Assembly: GCF_042408815.1 (NCBI RefSeq)
Contig: NZ_JBHOQR010000003.1
Location: 62,001-126,000 of the forward strand
Reading direction: 5' to 3'
DNA length: 64,000 nucleotides
From: Thermoflexus sp042408815
GTDB taxonomy: Bacteria > Chloroflexota > Anaerolineae > Thermoflexales > Thermoflexaceae
Below the pieces are notes generated by a model. The model had not been told where the DNA came from. It worked only from the letters and a program-made list of their open reading frames with translations, and ran no database searches. Both the position numbers and the translations under genes were made by a program. Below, piece after piece: positions 61,533-64,000 of the stretch (position 1 is its first letter; every line of letters begins with the position of its first letter).

Positions 61533-61823
61533 ATGGCCCTTTCCCGTGAGGAGGTAGAGCACATCGCGGAGCTGGCCAAACTGGCTTTGACAGATGAAGA
61601 GAAATCCCTGTATGCGGAGCAACTCTCTGCCATCCTGGACTATTTCCGCAAGCTTCAGGAAGTCGACACTTCGGATATCTCCCCGACGGCCACTGTCCTG
61701 CCGATCTGGAATGTCTTTCGGCCTGATGAGCCGGGCGAGCCGATGTCGCGAGAATGGCTGCTTCAAAACGCCCCCGCCCAGGCCGATGGCTGCTTCCAAG
61801 TGCAGCCGGTTCTGGAGGAATGA
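61533..61823 (+). CDS. gatC: Asp-tRNA(Asn)/Glu-tRNA(Gln) amidotransferase subunit C
   Basis: GatC stabilises GatA in the GatCAB complex that converts misacylated Glu-tRNA(Gln) and Asp-tRNA(Asn). The 96-residue product has the usual length and begins LSREEVEHIAELAKLALTDE, with LSAILDYFRKLQEVDTSDIS, then VFRPDEPGEPMSREWLLQNA. The ATG at 61533 follows GAGGAGG. A TATAAT lies at 61468-61473 without a clear -35. gatA follows after 66 bases. gatB is not in the window. Confidence 0.95.
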   Translation: MALSREEVEHIAELAKLALTDEEKSLYAEQLSAILDYFRKLQEVDTSDISPTATVLPIWNVFRPDEPGEPMSREWLLQNAPAQADGCFQVQPVLEE

Positions 61824-61889
61824 GGGGGGTAGGGGGATGAGGGCGAAAGCGGGCCGCCTTCCCCATGATCTCAGAAGGAGGCTTAGGTG

Positions 61890-63401
61890 ATGGCTCCTTA
61901 CGAGTGGACGATCTATGAGACCCTGGAGCATCTCCGTCGGGGAGAGATCTCGGCTGTGGAGGTCACTGAGTCCTACCTGACGCGCATCGAAACGCTGGAT
62001 CCCATCCTGCATGCCTATTTGACGCTGACCCCGGATCTGGCGCTGGCCCAGGCCCGGGAGGCGGATGAACGGTGGGCGGCGTGGCGACGGGATCCGACCA
62101 CGCCGTTCCCCCCGCTCAACGGGATCCCCTTAGCTATTAAAGATGTGATCTGCGTGCGGGGTGTGCGCTGCACATGCGGCTCCCGCATCCTGGAGAACTT
62201 CGTTCCGCCTTATGAGGCCACCGCCATCGCCCGGTTGCGAGAGGCCGGCGCGGTGTTCCTGGGGAAAACGAACACCGATGAGTTCGCGATGGGTTCTTCC
62301 ACGGAGAACTCTGCCTTCGGCCCGACCCGCAACCCCTGGGATCTGGAGCGGGTGCCGGGAGGCTCCTCAGGGGGCAGCGCGGCGGCGGTCGCGGCCGGCC
62401 TCTGTGCCGGGGCCCTGGGCACGGACACGGGCGGTTCGGTTCGTCAGCCGGCCGCGCTATGCGGGGTCGTCGGGTTGAAGCCGACCTATGGTCGGGTTTC
62501 CCGTTACGGCCTGGTGGCCTATGGCTCTTCCCTGGATCAGATCGGGACGATCACCAAAGACGTGCGGGATGCGGCGATCCTGTTGCAGTGGATCGCTGGG
62601 CCTGATCCCCGGGATGCCACTTCATGGCCCGCGCCGGTCCCCGATTATACCCGGGCGCTGATTCCTGATCTGAAGGGTGTGCGGGTAGGCGTTCCCCCTG
62701 AGTATTTCATCCCCGGGATGCAGCCGGAGGTGGAGAGGGCGGTTCGAGAAGCTATCGAGGTGCTGGCGGAGCTGGGGGCTGAAGTCGTAGAGGTCTCCCT
62801 TCCCCACACGGCCTACGCCCTGCCCACGTATTACATGATCGCCCCGGCAGAGGCCTCCGCGAACCTGGCCCGTTACGACGGGGTCAAATACGGCCTCCGC
62901 ATCCAGGGGGAAACGATCTGGGATACCTATCGCCTGACCCGGGGATACGGCTTCGGCTCGGAGGTCAAGCGACGGATCATGCTGGGAACTTACGCCTTAT
63001 CCGCCGGCTACTATGACGCCTATTATCTGAAAGCCCAGAAAGTGCGCACGCTGATCCGACGGGATTTCGAGCAGGCCTTTGAAAGGGTGGACGTCATGGT
63101 CTGCCCCACTTCCCCGACGACCGCTTTCCGGCTCGGCGAGCGAACATCCGATCCGCTTCAGATGTATCTGGCGGATATCTTCACCATCACGGCGAATCTG
63201 GCCGGGATCTGCGGCATCAGCGTTCCCTGTGGCTTTGACCACCAGGGACTTCCCATCGGCTTGCAGATCCTGGGGCCCGCGCTGGGCGAGGAGAAGATCC
63301 TGCGGGTGGCTTACGCCTACGAGCAGGCCACGCCCTGGCATCGTCGCCGGCCGCCCTTGACCGCCGTCGACCATCCGGGCGGATCCTTGGGGTCCGGATA
63401 A
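61890..63401 (+). CDS. gatA: Asp-tRNA(Asn)/Glu-tRNA(Gln) amidotransferase subunit A
   Basis: GatA releases ammonia from glutamine for transamidation of misacylated tRNA. The 503-residue amidase-signature protein shows the Ser-cisSer-Lys triad: Lys in GIPLAIKDVICVRG, the cis-Ser and loop in VPGGSSGGSAAAVAAGLCAG and the nucleophile Ser in GTDTGGSVRQPAALCGVVGL. KPTYGRVSRYGLVAYGSSLD then QIGTIT is the GatA-type continuation that separates it from generic amidases. ATG 61890 follows an overlapping GTG and AGAAGGAGG at normal spacing. The last 20 residues are Pro/Gly-rich and probably disordered. Confidence 0.95.
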   Translation: MAPYEWTIYETLEHLRRGEISAVEVTESYLTRIETLDPILHAYLTLTPDLALAQAREADERWAAWRRDPTTPFPPLNGIPLAIKDVICVRGVRCTCGSRILENFVPPYEATAIARLREAGAVFLGKTNTDEFAMGSSTENSAFGPTRNPWDLERVPGGSSGGSAAAVAAGLCAGALGTDTGGSVRQPAALCGVVGLKPTYGRVSRYGLVAYGSSLDQIGTITKDVRDAAILLQWIAGPDPRDATSWPAPVPDYTRALIPDLKGVRVGVPPEYFIPGMQPEVERAVREAIEVLAELGAEVVEVSLPHTAYALPTYYMIAPAEASANLARYDGVKYGLRIQGETIWDTYRLTRGYGFGSEVKRRIMLGTYALSAGYYDAYYLKAQKVRTLIRRDFEQAFERVDVMVCPTSPTTAFRLGERTSDPLQMYLADIFTITANLAGICGISVPCGFDHQGLPIGLQILGPALGEEKILRVAYAYEQATPWHRRRPPLTAVDHPGGSLGSG

Positions 63402-63502
63402 CGCTCCGGATCGCCGGCTGGAGGATAGACGGATCCGATGAGCGGGGAGGTCATTCCAGCGGGCTCACGCCCGCCAAAATTTCTCCGTAATATAAGGTTG
63501 CG

Positions 63503-64000
63503 ATGGGCGCGCTCCGGCACTTGTTGCTCCTGCCTGCAGGAGCCGACTGGCGATGGATGGAAGCGTCCCGCTTCTACATCGAACGGTTCCGGGTGATCCC
63601 CACCACGAACCCGGAGCTCGCACTTATGCTTCCCGGCGAGTCGCTGATTGTGTCGCTGGTCCTTCCGGATGGGCGCCCAGGGCATACGGCGGCCCAGCTT
63701 CGCCAGCGTCGACCTTCTATTCACCTGGATGTGCTCTTCGCCCCCACGCCGGAACGCCTGCAAAGGATCCTGGATGCCCGCACAGCCCACGGCGCTCGGC
63801 TGGGCCGAGGGCTACGGGTCGTCACCACGGATCGCCTGAACGTCCGGGGCGGGCCGGGGTTCTCCGCCCCGATCATCGGTCGTCTGGAGGCGGGCGTTGA
63901 GGTGGAGGTGGTGGGACAGAGCGCGGATGGCGCGTGGTGGGCTATCCTGGATCCGATACGCCGGGAACGCGCATGGATCGCTGCCGCGTATACCCGGGTG
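63503..64000 (+). CDS. SH3b-domain protein, N-terminal part (3' truncated by window edge)
   Basis: The frame is open from ATG 63503 to the last base, 166 residues so far. The first about 100 residues (LLLLPAGADWRWMEASRFYI, VIPTTNPELALMLPGESLIV, HLDVLFAPTPERLQRILDAR) match nothing I know. From about residue 106, GLRVVTTDRLNVRGGPGFSA, PIIGRLEAGVEVEVVGQSAD and AWIAAAYTRV form a bacterial SH3 (SH3b) domain, usually a cell-wall or matrix binding module. No signal peptide is visible. Such repeats often recur, so the protein may continue with more SH3b domains or a peptidase beyond the window. A TAATAT box (63488-63493) is only ten bases before the ATG. Confidence 0.7.
   Translation, partial: MGALRHLLLLPAGADWRWMEASRFYIERFRVIPTTNPELALMLPGESLIVSLVLPDGRPGHTAAQLRQRRPSIHLDVLFAPTPERLQRILDARTAHGARLGRGLRVVTTDRLNVRGGPGFSAPIIGRLEAGVEVEVVGQSADGAWWAILDPIRRERAWIAAAYTRV

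Overview
The window reads as chromosomal DNA of a GC-rich, probably thermophilic bacterium. Gene content and protein flavour suggest a Chloroflexota lineage such as Anaerolineae or Thermoflexia. Supporting hints are the multi-GAF 7TM histidine kinase, a DUF763 protein, the bifunctional phosphoglucose/phosphomannose isomerase and a catabolic block whose closest remembered relatives are from Thermotoga. This placement is inference from reading. No marker search was possible and no 16S gene is present. Genes are densely packed on both strands with good Shine-Dalgarno sites. I see no tRNA, rRNA, CRISPR array, transposase or prophage gene.

Layout. 1-2.5 kb: the end of an iron-type alcohol dehydrogenase, moaC, a moaD-moaE fusion and a CBS-pair protein. 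2.8-6.4 kb: a compact serine-biosynthesis set (SerB-like phosphatase, class V aminotransferase, SerA) behind a near-consensus promoter. 6.5-16.2 kb: nicotinate phosphoribosyltransferase, a DinB-like protein, a Lon-type protease, alpha-glucan phosphorylase, PGI/PMI and dihydrolipoyl dehydrogenase. 16.7-25.0 kb: an orphan MacB-type permease, a 1579-residue sensor kinase, a winged-helix regulator and a glycosyltransferase.

25.1-40.9 kb is the most interesting part, a single-strand catabolic locus of thirteen genes. A LacI-family regulator with a consensus promoter and palindromic operator leads into a CUT2 sugar ABC transporter. Next come an IolM-like scyllo-inosose 3-dehydrogenase, a second zinc dehydrogenase, a creatininase-fold hydrolase (IolN candidate), tagaturonate epimerase UxaE, a D-2-hydroxyacid dehydrogenase, an FGGY sugar kinase, 6-phosphogluconate dehydrogenase, a UxuB-type SDR, the IolO-like epimerase and a GarR-type reductase. 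Together they suggest the cyclitol route known from Thermotoga: inosose, diketo-inositol, 5-keto-L-gluconate, D-tagaturonate, D-fructuronate. This route may be joined to an aldonate kinase plus oxidative decarboxylation exit. The usual first enzyme (IolG) and the usual exit enzymes (mannonate dehydratase, KDG kinase) are absent from the window.

40.9-57 kb is mostly housekeeping. It holds pnp and rpsO, a DUF763 protein, a half-EamA membrane protein with a YkoP-like partner, a second orphan MacB-type permease, hisG-hisC-hisB, a Crp/Fnr regulator, a lipoprotein, chromate transporter chrA, tilS, an alpha/beta hydrolase and two small proteins behind a symmetrical divergent promoter. 56.8-64 kb: a strong promoter and roughly 480-nt leader precede rpoB, which carries a lineage-type insertion of about 130 residues. 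rpoB is closed by an intrinsic terminator and is not followed by rpoC. gatC, gatA and the start of an SH3-domain protein finish the window.
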